Under the pieces are notes generated by a model. The model was not told the origin of the DNA. It did not search any database and saw only the letters and a list, made by a program, of their open reading frames with translations. A stretch of 64,000 nucleotides of DNA. It comes from Paragyromitra xinjiangensis. Taxonomy: Eukaryota; Ascomycota; Pezizomycetes; Pezizales; Discinaceae. The position numbers and the translations under genes are program-made. Positions within the stretch are counted from its first letter, which is position 1, and the number at the start of each line of letters is the position of its first letter. Positions 11,442-22,409 of this stretch are shown piece by piece. The stretch spans positions 1,240,001 through 1,304,000 of the forward strand of contig JBCAMK010000015.1 in NCBI GenBank assembly GCA_038503065.1, in the 5' to 3' direction.

Positions 11442-12615
11442 CTACTCTTTTGCAAGTCCCAAAGCACAATCAAACCCATTCATCAAAGCTTCGAAATGGA
11501 TGGCGGTAGGCTCCTCAGCCCAAGCGCTAGTAAGTTTATCGAGGTTAGGGAACCCCGGGATTAGGTAGTGTAACGGTGTGGGAGGTGGCTCAACACTATC
11601 AATATTGTGGTGAATTCTCGGATTACGGTTATGCATAACTTTTTGGGCAGGAAAGGGTCTCTTGCGGCGACGGATGACATCTTCAGGCTTACGGGGTGTA
11701 TATTTATATCCGGGGTGCTTAGCTTGATGTTCTTGAGCAGATCTGGCGGCCAAACCCTTTTAAAAGTTAGTTTGTAATCAACTGTCGTGATTGAGTACTT
11801 ACTTGATTGAGTACTTACTTTGTAATGAGCCCGACTCGCGGGATCGAGAGCCCGCCATTTCTTACCTATTATCCTAGCTGCAAAATATAGTTAGAATTTG
11901 AACCAAAGCGAGTAGCTTGGGGGCAGAAAACACGACAGCCTTATCTTATAATTTCCACCGGTAAGCTAGATATGAAAAAGATTGCAGAAAGCTAAAAAGG
12001 GGGGAGCTATTATTTCGATACCGTGGGAAGCACATACAAACGTCGTTATTTCCAATACCGGGATTTTGTTGACGCACAGTTGCCATCTGGGCGTTGCGGT
12101 AAATTATAAACCTGTTTTCTGCAGTCAGCACCTAGAATTGTCTGAAAATACTAAGCTATAACCTACGCATTCATTGGCCGAGGAACATGCTCTACGGTCT
12201 TGTTCCTCACCTCGCGTGCTTGGCCGTGCCACCACTCCTGAGGGTCGTCGAATCTACCATAGCCGTGGAAAATTTTGTCCGCACAAGTTACGGCGGGATC
12301 ATGCACGAAGATAATATCGCCCCTACCAGTTACAAGGCATGGATAATTCGTGAGGTGACCCGTTTTGGTAATGACAGTATAGAACTGTTGTTCAGTGGTA
12401 GTAGCGAATTCTGCAGCTACTTTGGGATTCGGATTGTTAAAAAACTTAACGCCGAGTGTATGCCCATCCGACGCTACAAATTCGAAGGAAGGGTCGTAAG
12501 ATATTTCGAAGCCAGAACATCTGTCAAGAGCCATCCGCTCATTAATATATCTAAACCGCTCGTTTATAGGTCCTGTGGCTTCTTGGATCATCTGGTACAT
12601 GCTAAGAGTAGACAT
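11442..12615 (-). CDS. MAT1-2-1: Mating-type HMG-box transcription factor MAT1-2-1
   Basis: Master regulator of mating identity, a sequence-specific MATA_HMG DNA-binding protein acting in the nucleus on pheromone and sexual-development genes. Exons on the minus strand are 12615-12167, 12111-12038, 11877-11819 and 11756-11442, giving 298 residues. The HMG box spans about residues 143-216: VPRPMNAFIIYRN, then QNPGIGNNDVSRIIGKKW, then ASRAHYKGLAARSAQEHQ, then HPGYKYTPRKPED, ending in a basic RRRKR run. The second intron splits the serine codon of NNDVS, the conserved intron site of MAT1-2-1 genes. In the first intron an upstream AG (12121/12120 region) would shift frame; the AG ending at 12112 restores the HMG consensus. 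The N-terminal 140 residues and the C-terminal tail are not recognisable domains, as is usual. It is flanked by repeats, with SLA2 about 17 kb away. Confidence 0.95.
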
Positions 12616-12960
12616 GTTGAGTTAAAATTGAGTTAAAAATAAGGTTGAAGATCTGCGAAAAAGAGGGAGGTGATTAATAATAAGTAGTAGTTGTTAGCTG
12701 TTTGAGAAAGACCACTTGAAGTTAGCGATCGAAGTTGTTGAAGACAGCGAGTAGGTGGAGCTTTACCAGGTATGGTTGAAAATCCGTCGGCGAGGAGGAA
12801 GGAAGGAAGTATACTCAACCATAGACTTATATAAACCAAGGTAATTCTATCATTATAGTTTAGGTGACGAAGCTGCCTGGCCAACTATTGGTCACGCCTC
12901 CCTGGCCCTAGGCCTAAGAAGCGTTGACAGGGACAAGGCACTCTCTCATTAATATGACTT

Positions 12961-13023
12961 CAATGTTTCGGGGGAAAAGGTCAATGCTTCGAGGGAAAAA
13001 GCCAATGTTTTGGGGGGGGGAAA
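12961..13023. repeat. 21-bp tandem repeat, three copies
   Basis: Units begin at 12961, 12982 and 13003, each starting 'caatg(t/c)tt' followed by a G run and an A run (first unit caatgtttcgggggaaaagg plus t). The third unit has an expanded G tract. It lies about 350 bp upstream of the MAT1-2-1 start. Confidence 0.85.
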
Positions 13024-13631
13024 AGCAAGAACCACATGTATATGTGGCCGATCCACTCATGCTTTGCTTTGCTTTGCTTATGTTTTGTTATGTAATTTTG
13101 CAATACCATATATATATGTAATCCAAGTTGTGGAGTTTTTACAACCTCTTGGTAAGAGTAAAAGGGATCAGTTGTGGATTATGTGAAGCGCAAATCACCT
13201 CCTTCCGTAGATAACTCACCACAACTGTCTTGATTCAACATACATATATTGTACTCGCGTCACCAGAGTATGTAATGCCTATCAACAGCTGAATAGCACA
13301 CCAAATTTGCCGTGTAGCTGAGACTAGTCTAGGAAAAACTCCACCGGCGAGACATTCTTCCAACCTAATACCTTGTTGTACCGAGTTTCTTTCAGAGCAC
13401 ACTGGTTTCATGGTGGCGGTCGCGGCCTGCTGGGAAAAAGCAGGTGCCCGCTAACCATACGCATATAAACAAAGAATATGGAGTTTCCGTCTCCTAATGC
13501 GTGTATGTATGCATCCGGGCGCCACTTGTTGGGTTCGGGGCACGCTTATCCAGGTGTCCGGGCAAGAAAAACACAGCTTACCAAGCATACTCATGAGATT
13601 TTATTCGTTGGTACGTTATTAGTACGTTAGT

Positions 13632-13894
13632 ACTTGTCCTCTACCAGAAGAACCGGAAAACAGGGGGGAAGGGGTGGCTTTGTACTCGTGCGCCAGGGTA
13701 TGAACCTGAAGACATGGGCGATGAGTTTGTATGGCAAGATATCCGTGCACGACCCTGTAGCATACAAAGTCACACCTATGTTTTCAGGTTCGTACTCTAG
13801 TGCATAAGTACAGTATGTTGGGAGGTCTAAGCACAATCCCCAGCATACAAAGCCGCACACCCCTATTTTCTGGTTCCTATGGTGGAGGGGAAGT
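13632..13894. mobile_element. Nested inverted-repeat element related to 1958-2088
   Basis: The outer arms (acttgtcctctaccagaaga at the left, its diverged complement ending at 13894) share sequence with the 131-bp element at 1958-2088. Inside lies a second inverted pair: 'tatgaacctgaagacat' near 13700 and 'atgttttcaggttcgta' near 13780, with the same internal 'agcatacaaag' signature. It therefore looks like one copy inserted in another. A ~22-bp direct repeat (tacgttattagtacgttagt and tacgtgattagtacgtcagt) flanks the element. Confidence 0.75.
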
Positions 13895-14682
13895 ACGTGA
13901 TTAGTACGTCAGTACGTTATGAAGATCGATTGATCGATTGATCGATAATTCATACACACATTATGACGATCCTTTGTAGTGCCCCGAATGTCGGAGACAG
14001 AGAGGTCGCCTGTGAGTCATTCCTGGGGGTATGGCGCGCCCTGGGGTATGATATAACACAGCTTCATGCTACAACTGAATCACATGTATGCACAATCAAA
14101 ATTTCACGACATATTGCGAGTAAACTGGATTTTTCGGATCCTGCTAGAGAGTTGAGTACACCTTATTTCGTGCCAACCCTAGGAACGACGTTGGTTGCTT
14201 TTTATGGTTAGCGTGGGTTGATAAGCAAGATCGGCTCGGCGTATAGCATTGAGGTTCATATGGTGGACGGACTCTATGTAGAACCGCGGCAACCGTTCAC
14301 CCTCACCAAAAAAATACCACCTACTTTCCAGATTCAGGCCCAGCCAGTAAGAGTATTCAGGAAAAAAAACCATAGCCCGATAGCGGTTGTCACGAATTTT
14401 AGTGGGATCTCGCTGTAGGTTCTAGAGTTAGTTTACCATACATACCGTAGAAGCAAGTAGGAAAGATACATGTATGTTATTTACTAACTGGTAGGTAAAG
14501 TACCATAGAATCTCAGTTTATTCGGACGGTTGCCAAGCAGGTGGCTTGCGGATACTATGCTATTTCTAGGTGGAAAATACGCAAATTTGGCCCGTGTGCG
14601 CTGGTGTTGGCCTTGATCCCCCTTAAAATGACCAATTTTCGTATGAGAGCTCTGTGCTTTACTTCGATCACTCCCTCAAAAG

Positions 14683-15142
14683 GTGAGCAAACGTTTACAA
14701 TACCATGGCCAGCAGGGGGGGTAAGTTTGCTATACCATCCCATACCATGTCAACGAAACTTGGGCCGCCTATCAGCCACACATGCACAGGCAATGCACAG
14801 ACACACCAAAAAGACTCGTTACTCTTTTGCATTTTTAGAGTTAAATTCTTTAGTTATTGGTTCGGATTCAGAGGATCTGGGTTCAGCCTTAGGGATTTGG
14901 GCTTAGGGTTAGAGGGGGTGAGGGTTGTGATGGGGCCCCCGGCAGGGGGATAACAACCTGAGGGGGCTCCCCCCCTTCTCCGGATATTTTATTTACATAG
15001 GAAGGAGGCGAGATCTCAAATAAAACTACATGTATTATTATGGCCACTTTCCCCTCTGTAGAAGGTTTGGTTGACATGGTATAGGATGGTGCATATAACA
15101 AACTTACCCCCTGGTCAGACATGGTATTGCAAACGTTCGCTC
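14683..15142. mobile_element. MITE-like element with ~80-bp terminal inverted repeats
   Basis: The left arm 14683-14763 and the right arm 15062-15142 are inverted copies. Matching blocks in order are caaacgttt, caataccatg, gggggtaagtttg and ataccatgtcaac. The interior has no conserved coding sequence; open frames there are not recognised. The arms are diverged by roughly a fifth, so the copy is old. Confidence 0.75.
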
Positions 15143-16785
15143 CCAGTAACAGCAATTAGACAAACAATGTAACGTTTCTCCCATTTTCCAAACTTAGAAT
15201 AGACAGCTTGCGGAGTGTTCGTGCGTATGTTCATAATGCCTAGGACATGACACGTACCGGAAGGTCGCGTTCGGCAAGGCACAGACCCTGAGAGTTTAAA
15301 CCCCACATGAGGCACTGAACGTTCAGCCTCTGAAAGGGCGCGGGGTAGACCTTTCTAAGCCCTGGAGTGTGGTGTTTACAAAATGTATGCCCTCTATATA
15401 TCGCTCATGAGGTGCCCGCCTACGGTCAAGCTATGAATTGGGATAGTGGTTGCAGTGGTATTTTCTGTAGAGAGGTGTATTGGGATTGGGCCAAGCCAGG
15501 CAGGCATACATGTATGTAGTTGCTTACATGACTTAGAAGCTGCAAAACTCCGGTTGAAAAGCCCTGAAAACATGGCGAGTACTGATACGAGTGATTACTA
15601 CGGCGTCCGTCAATTCGAACGCTCGCAATTGAATGGTACTATTGGATTAGCTATTTTTGGGCGATGCCATACCTTACAGTGCGGTGCTGCCAGAGCTGTT
15701 AATCCATGACTCTGCATACATGCGATATTGCTTTTCTAAATGTACCTGTTGGCAATATCCCAACTGCAATGCATCGTGAAGTGATGTATATACAGTATTT
15801 AGCGTCTCGATTACATGTAGTAGTGCTACTCTACCCACCAACCGCTTGGCGAATACAGGAGACTCCTTCCGTACTTATCAATAGTTTTATTGCCAAAAAA
15901 ACCATATCAATGTCCATCACCGAATTTTTGGTTCCCGTGTCGCGAAGAGCTACGATCGTCTCAGGCCGTTCAGCTAATCTTCATAGATTTTCTCTTAGGC
16001 TTCAGTCTGGTGCGCGGGATCGGGAGCTCTTGCGGCACCGTCAAGACTTGGCAGAGTATCATTGTTGGGCCGTGAAAGGCGAGGGCACTGCAGCCCGGCC
16101 CCTGGAAATGCGTGCTGTGTTCGCCGTATCAATAAGTGGCCACGAGCATCTTGGCAATTTTGCCGAGTCGACATGACTGTGGCCTGACAGGTTGTTCCGT
16201 GTAAGATAGTACTGCTGTGGATACCAGTACAAGCACCTCACGACCATGCCGCCGCCGCCGGTCACCATCGGGGTCCCCCACAGCTAGTGAGCTCTCAATT
16301 ATCTTGAGTACTCGCTTGCGACTACGTTGCAGTCGCCCAGATTTCTCAATATTTGGTGTTTAAAATTTGGATTCTCCCTACACTTGGTATACTACATGTA
16401 TGTATATGTAGTTATGATTGATAAACATCATGACAATGAATTGATCGCGATCGATCAGTGAAATGAAACGTCTGAAAAGAATAAAAGTATCATGTAGCTG
16501 GGCGATGGTCATAATAGGTTATGGATGGCATTCTGGTGATTTACCGCTATACTTAAGATAAATTTTGTGAATTACCGTATAATTTGGAAATGTGCGCCCA
16601 GGGCGCTACTCGAAAAACTTCGTTGTCGTTGATGCTCAAGTGATGTCAACACCAACCAACTCAACCCAACTACACATCTCCAAATTATACAGTTAACGAC
16701 CCTTCCAATTGGCTAACCGGCTTTCCAGTCCCCCCCCCCAGCTCGAGCCCATCCGCAGTTTGAACACCACTAATATTCTCCGAAA

Positions 16786-17808
16786 ATGAATCGCCCACTC
16801 CTCCGCATCCTAAAACCGATTCTCACACCTAAAAGGCCTCAATTCCGTCCCCCTACAGCCACACCACGCCGCCGCTACGCCAACTCCCCCGCTGACGACC
16901 CCAATTTCACCTCCATCCTCGACCAGCCACCCCAACTCATCCGCTCCGGCCGCAAGCGACATGGCCCAGGCCTCATCGTTCTCGCCGCAATTCCAATCAC
17001 CGCCTTCGCCCTTGGCACCTGGCAAGTGAAACGACTTGAATGGAAAACCGCCCTCATGGACAAATACGAAGACCGGCTCGTCCGTGAACCACTTCCACTG
17101 CCCCCCGTCATCGATACCGACCACATTGATGAATTCGACTACCGTCGTGTTTACGCTACTGGCCGTTTTCGACACGACCAGGAAATGTTAATTGGCCCGC
17201 GTGTGCGCGAGGGCGAAAACGGGTACCAAGTTGTAACCCCGCTAGAGAGACCAGGTGCTAGTACAGTACTAGTCTCGAGGGGGTGGATCGCAAAAGATAA
17301 GAAGGAGCATAAATCACGAGCTCCTAAGGCGCTGCCAAGAGGGGAGGTCACGGTGCAGGGACTGCTGCGTAGTCCGTGGAAGAAGAATATGTTTACGCCG
17401 GATAATCGCCCAGAGAAAGGAGAGTTTTATTTCCCGGATGTAGAGGGGATGGCAAGATTAGTTGGTGCACAGCCAGTGTGGATTGAGGAGACGACAAGTA
17501 CGTTTTGGTGTTTTCTTCTTTTGTGGGGTAGGTGCCAATGATCGTGGACAGATCCGGATTATATTGTTGCTATGGAGAATCAGGCCAAGGGTATTCCGAT
17601 TGCGAGGGCTGCTGAGGTGAATATTAGGAACAATCATATGCAGTATATAGTCACATGGTATGAACCCTTCTCTTTAGTTTCACGCTTTAGTTTAACTTAT
17701 GGCATCAGGTATGGTCTGTCTGCTGCTACGGCTGTGATGTTCTACCTCCTAGTCAAGCGACCTCCTCCGAGCATCGCCAAACGAGTGCGGCAGTCTGGTG
17801 AGTGGTAG
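16786..17808 (+). CDS. SHY1: SURF1/Shy1, cytochrome c oxidase assembly factor
   Basis: Mitochondrial inner-membrane chaperone for assembly of cytochrome c oxidase around Cox1. Exons are 16786-17497, 17552-17657 and 17709-17808, giving 305 residues, the normal size. The N-terminus is arginine-rich and suits a mitochondrial presequence. The first transmembrane helix is at about residues 64-80 (LIVLAAIPITAFALGTWQVK), followed by the family RLEWK. The intermembrane-space domain carries YRRVYATGRFRHDQEMLIGPR, YQVVTPLERP, VLVSRGWI and KNMFTPDNRPEKGEFYFPD. The second helix is at the C-terminus (YGLSAATAVMFYLLV). The NHMQYIVTWYGLS block is rebuilt across intron 2 with correct phase. It is the first conserved gene beyond MAT1-2-1. 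Confidence 0.95.
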
Positions 17809-19455
17809 AGATTAACAATTCACCGTGGCATCTTGAAGGTCGCAACGAAGAACCATGGCTACATGTAGTCTCAGGTATTGCCCGTGATCTGGTTCATCAG
17901 GGTTTAAAACAAAAAATTACTCTTCTTCTTAGCCTGTATGGTATGTATATTATCTACTCTTATCACTGACCCGCAACCTTGGGCTGGTGATGTAAATTCG
18001 GTCATTCGGTTGTATAAAGCAGCATTTCTTTCTCGTGTAATATATTATGTAGTACTATAGTTAGTGATCTAGTACACGCCCAGTGTATAGATACACGTAC
18101 TCATTAATACGCCTTGTGAGTTATACCAAGCCTAGCGCAAGAAAATTTGCCCGCTGCATTGCACTTTGGAGAATAGAATGGTACCCCACCAAGAAGGCTA
18201 CCCTACCGAGACCATAAAACCCCACCATGACGGACAACCACCCACCAGGACAAACCACCACACCGACAAACGACGTCCTTCATCAAAACACCTTCCAGAT
18301 CACCAAAACACCAATATTTCAATGGCATTCATCTCAAGAACTACGAGTACAGTTCACCAAAAAGCCCTAGGAGGACATTGATGGACGCAGGGGGATCAAA
18401 GCGCTCGCAACGTGGAATCAATTCATTACTGCTCCTCTGGCACAACTACGGACACCACTTCTCACCGTCGGCTTTCACATCCATTCAGGCAACATTGGAA
18501 ACTTCATTGGGCTATGGCGCATAATTCATGGGTCATATACTTTACATTCAGGATTTCTACTGAGTTATGGGGGCCAAATCGATATCTTACTAATATATAC
18601 ATGTAGCGGTTTAGTGCAGCAAACATGAATCGTTGAGTACAGGACTTTAGAAGACGGACCTTAGTCATCGGCGGTCTAGTATCTTGGACCAAACAGTATA
18701 GAGTGCGAGGAAGTTCACGGCTCCGACAATCATTGTCTACTCATACTCTTAGATAGCAGCAAGGCCTCTAGAGTAGAGGACAGGCATGGGCTAAAGCTAT
18801 TAGGAGGTATAGATGTGAGAGTTATGGGTTGGAATGCTAATTGTCCGATTTTAGATATGCACCAAAGCTTGGGACCTCCTATCTCGCTGGTTTCAGAGCT
18901 ATGCCCGACTTTTTAGGCATTAATGTGTTGGGTGGATAGAGGGTCATTTAAGTTTTCGAAATTGTCTGCTAAAATATTTACAGTTGCCTGGCTAGGAGGG
19001 TATTTACGAAAAGTCTCTGCTACATTTTACTCTGGGAATATCATGGGCTAGGAATTGTATGCACGAATGCACTTCTTAACGGGGCTGGTGGCCATACATC
19101 CCTTTCGATGAAGCAGTTTCAAAGCAGCTGGGAAGTTCACTATTGAAGTCTCAGTTCCGGTACTAGGTTATTACTTCCGTTCGGTATACCCTAAACGTTG
19201 GACCTGAAAGTGCAAGTTTATGCATTAAACTGCCTAGGCTTGATGTTACACACATTTTACCTTGGCTGCTAGAGAGATGAGAGGTTGCTGTTACGACGAC
19301 AACCCAACATTATGGAACTGGTGTTTCGGGCCATAATTCTTTAGATGGCTCTCTAATATACTAAAACTTTAGGAATTTTACAAACATTCTGGATTGTCAT
19401 ACCGGGCCACGGGATCTCGCAGGAAAGTTACACGGTACCCCGAATTATTCCCCGG

Positions 19456-19966
19456 TACAGCACATTTGCCCTATAAGAATACATGTATGGGATTAGTCTC
19501 GCAATCGACGTTTATTCGCTCTAAACAGGGTGTTGGGGTCGAGCTCTCTCACAATCCGTCAACACCCAATTTAGGAAGGATTGTCACGTGACAAGTCGGC
19601 AGCGAGACTAGTATGGAATTGGGGTAACCACATACCCTTATGAAGCAATTATTCTTATACAGTACAATCGCTCTATAAGAATACCACCGGGACCGAGAAT
19701 ACAGAAGAATATTATTATAAGAAGGGTGATCTAACCCAACAGAGAAGGTTTGCAGGGAAGACTTTACCAAATACGGGCTAGGGAGGTAGTTTCGGGGGAG
19801 TGCTCCGTTAAGAATATTCTTATAAATAATATTCTTATAGGGCGAGTGTGCTGTATAGAAAGGCCCACTGCACCTAAAATAATCCCCGTCGGGGCTGGAA
19901 TACATACCCTTATACTGCGAGCATTTCTATAACTCGAACCTTTATAGGGCGATTATATTGTGTAGG
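19456..19966. mobile_element. Outer MITE of a nested pair (TIR ending tataagaata)
   Basis: The left end (tacagcacatttgccctata, 19456) and the right end near 19943-19966 (tttatagggcgattatattg) are diverged inverted copies of one terminal motif. A complete second element (19658-19855) sits inside. There is no coding capacity. The terminal motif resembles Tc1/mariner-pogo type ends, which I infer only loosely. Confidence 0.55.
19658..19855. mobile_element. MITE with 26-bp terminal inverted repeats, 198 bp
   Basis: The left end is tacagtacaatcgctctata followed by agaata. The right end, 19830-19855, is its complement with about four mismatches. The element is short, non-coding and bounded by TA dinucleotides, as expected for Tc1/mariner-superfamily derivatives. 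Confidence 0.7.
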
Positions 19967-20138
19967 GACGCTAGCAAAGCGAAACGGATTTGGAACTACG
20001 AGAGTTCTACCTCTTATCATAGCTCTCAAGGGTTGAGCTTGATTTTGGGTGCGAGTTCGAGGCTGATGCAATATGGCGTCTGGTAATATTTCATGACCTA
20101 CTAACAACGAGGCATTAGATCTTCATTACTGCGGTACA

Positions 20139-20614
20139 ATCACTTTATAAGAGCACATGAGCTGGGCTGAGCGGGGATTGATCTATGTGCGCCAGCACTT
20201 TCTGATAAGAATATCTGCTTTATAAGGATATAAGCTTGTTCCAATTTCATGTTCTCGCAGGACGACTGCACTGCGGCCAGAGGAAAAGAAGAAATGACGT
20301 TAATAGCACTTCAGAGGTAAGATAGAATATAGGGATTAAGCTAACTTGTTCTCAGAGTTCTAGAACGCCTATCGCTTGGGCTTATTGTGTAGTAAAACTG
20401 GTTACTATCACAGAGAACTGTCATGAATTATTTCGGGGCTCTGTTCAGTGGCCTCACGAAATACTACAGCATAATCGCCCATAAGGATAGGGAATTGGAG
20501 CAAACCTATATTCTAATAAGACAGATATTATAGAAAAGCACCGGTGCAACTTCTGCCTGGCCTGGTCTACATATTCTTATAAGGCGAATATCCTCATAGG
20601 GCGATTTTACTGTA
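20139..20614. mobile_element. Further MITE copy of the tataagaata family
   Basis: A left end like that at 19658 (ggtacaatcactttataaga, from about 20142) faces a right end (catagggcgattttactgta, ending 20614). Extra copies of the 'cttataaggcgaata' half-motif near 20210-20230 and 20572-20590 suggest more than one insertion event. Boundaries are approximate. Confidence 0.5.
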
Positions 20615-20796
20615 CATTTCATAGAGATTCGATTTATCGAAGCCTTGGGTTAGGTACTAAGAACAGCCATGACCATTGCGTCTCGCTAATATCCCACCTC
20701 CGTGCTCAAGGATTTTAGGGGGCTAGAAAGATTCTATTTAGGGAAATTTTCACCACCCATCACGAATAGCCGTTGAAATACACGATAGGACAGCGC

Positions 20797-21208
20797 TTCC
20801 GATGGGCCAAGCCATACACGGGCTGAGTTAGGCTGGGTCGACTATTTTATTGCCTGGGCTGGACCAGGCTCTCGTATTTTTGGCCCGGGCTATGGCTTCT
20901 TACATGGGCCTATCAATTCAAGCCTACAAGATTGGCAAAACTCCCGTATAATAGTTTAATTTTTGCTCTTCGTACTAGTTTCTAACCTCGTCCTCAGCTT
21001 CATAACGGACCTGCCTACAGTACAGGCAGTGGGTGATGGGAACGAGTCTAACAAATTAAAGCTACAGGGAAGCCGTCACGCCTATGGTAGGCCCCATGGG
21101 CAGCCCAGTCTACCGATAAATGAGCCGGGCTAGTCCGGGCTGGAGGTTCTGTAGGCTGGTATGAGCTGGGCGGAGATAAATAGTGGCCTAGGCTGGTCCA
21201 TTGGAAGG
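20797..21208. mobile_element. Imperfect inverted-repeat unit, GGGCT-rich
   Basis: The left end 'cttccgatgggccaagcc' (about 20797) is matched in inverted orientation by the end near 21190-21208 (ggctggtccattggaag). The interior repeats 'ggcccgggct', 'gagccgggct' and 'gtccgggct'. It looks like a foldback element; no coding region is seen. Confidence 0.5.
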
Positions 21209-22409
21209 CTTACAATAGAACTGCATTACTGCTGACAAACCGCTTATTGGGCATTCAACTAGCAGGGCTACGCCAAAAACTTTGATATTGGATGCAACTG
21301 AAGGAAACTCAGATTGAGTGCCATTTATAGCACAAATAATCGTCCTGGAATCATACGGCATTATACCCCACCAGTCCGGTGGACCAGAAGGTCTGGAAAT
21401 TGGACAGTCTTGATTAAAATAAGCCTAGGGGATGACTTCATCGCGCCAGATGATGGCAAAACTCAATTGAACATTTCACCCAGTGAGAATAAGAATGAGG
21501 AGGGGGTTAATAATAATAATAATAATTCATTTACGTATCCATGAGGAGGGGTTACTAAAAGGAGTGCTGGAAAAAGTACATTACAGAGTTTGGTAGAAGC
21601 GAGAAGGGAAAGAAAACGACATCTACTCTCCGAGTCGGTAAACTTCCATCTCCGCTCAACCTCACTGTCGTGCGCCACAGCCATCATGACGACTATGAGG
21701 GGAATAGGTTTCCCACCTATACAAAATTTAGGGAGGCTTTAGCGGATTGGGCTGTTTCTGCTAACTCTTCTACCCGTCTTCAGAAGTTCAAAAGAACTGT
21801 GCCGTTGCTGTCTGTGCAGTTAAAGATTGCCCTTTTCGCACTTGTGCCTCATGAAGAGTGTGTAATTGTCAAAATCCTTTGGGGTTCACAGAGCATCCTC
21901 ATGTAGGGCCTGTTTAAAGTGCAAGAAGGTACTCGCAGTTTCTAAAAATGACAACAGAGGACCTTATGCTAGTTCAAGGTCTTGGGGTAGATTGAACTTT
22001 ACTTTGACCGAAGGATAGATCGACTTTTGCTCAACGGCAATGGTTACGAAATAGTATGAGGAGAACAAAAATAGATTAAGAAATTCATGTGGATAGCATA
22101 AACAAAGAGGGGTGACGATGCAATAAGGGAGAGATAGGTCAAGTGGAAATGATAATTTTGCCCCTACGATTTTCTTGCCAGAATTGACAGAAAACATTAT
22201 AAAAGCTCTTTATGATTTATTCAACCTATACCAAGTTCTCTATCACTATTTAGTTGCCCAGTGAAGCATTCAATTGTACTTAAGCCGCGACAATACTAAC
22301 GAAAACGAGTTACTCTTCATCCCTTCATTATAAATAAATCATAAAGTACAATAGCAGCGCCCAACCACCCCATTATTCTATAAAATTACAATATGCCCAA
22401 CCACCCATA

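Larger units (their letters stand above)
12616..16785. other. Repeat-rich interval between MAT1-2-1 and SURF1
   Basis: No gene can be supported in these 4.2 kb. It contains a threefold 21-bp tandem repeat (12961-13023), a TTTGC microsatellite (about 13058-13080), a nested inverted-repeat element (13632-13894), a GATC/GATT microsatellite (about 13923-13947), an inverted-repeat element with ~80-bp arms (14683-15142) and five TACATGTA palindromes. The longer open frames (13963-14211, 14541-14906, 15706-16176) have no family resemblance. Confidence 0.55.
17809..22409. other. 4.6-kb intergenic nest of small repeats
   Basis: No gene is supported. Between about 19456 and 20614 several inverted copies of a terminal motif (ending 'tataagaata') are nested. 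At 20797-21208 lies another imperfect inverted-repeat unit rich in 'gggct'. A TAA microsatellite is at about 21508-21527. Open frames here are short and lack family resemblance. Confidence 0.6.

Noticed and set aside
15706..16176. 156-residue plus-strand frame between MAT1-2-1 and SURF1
   Set aside because: I considered it as an additional idiomorph gene. It has no recognisable domain or conserved splice structure, and it overlaps other equally long frames.
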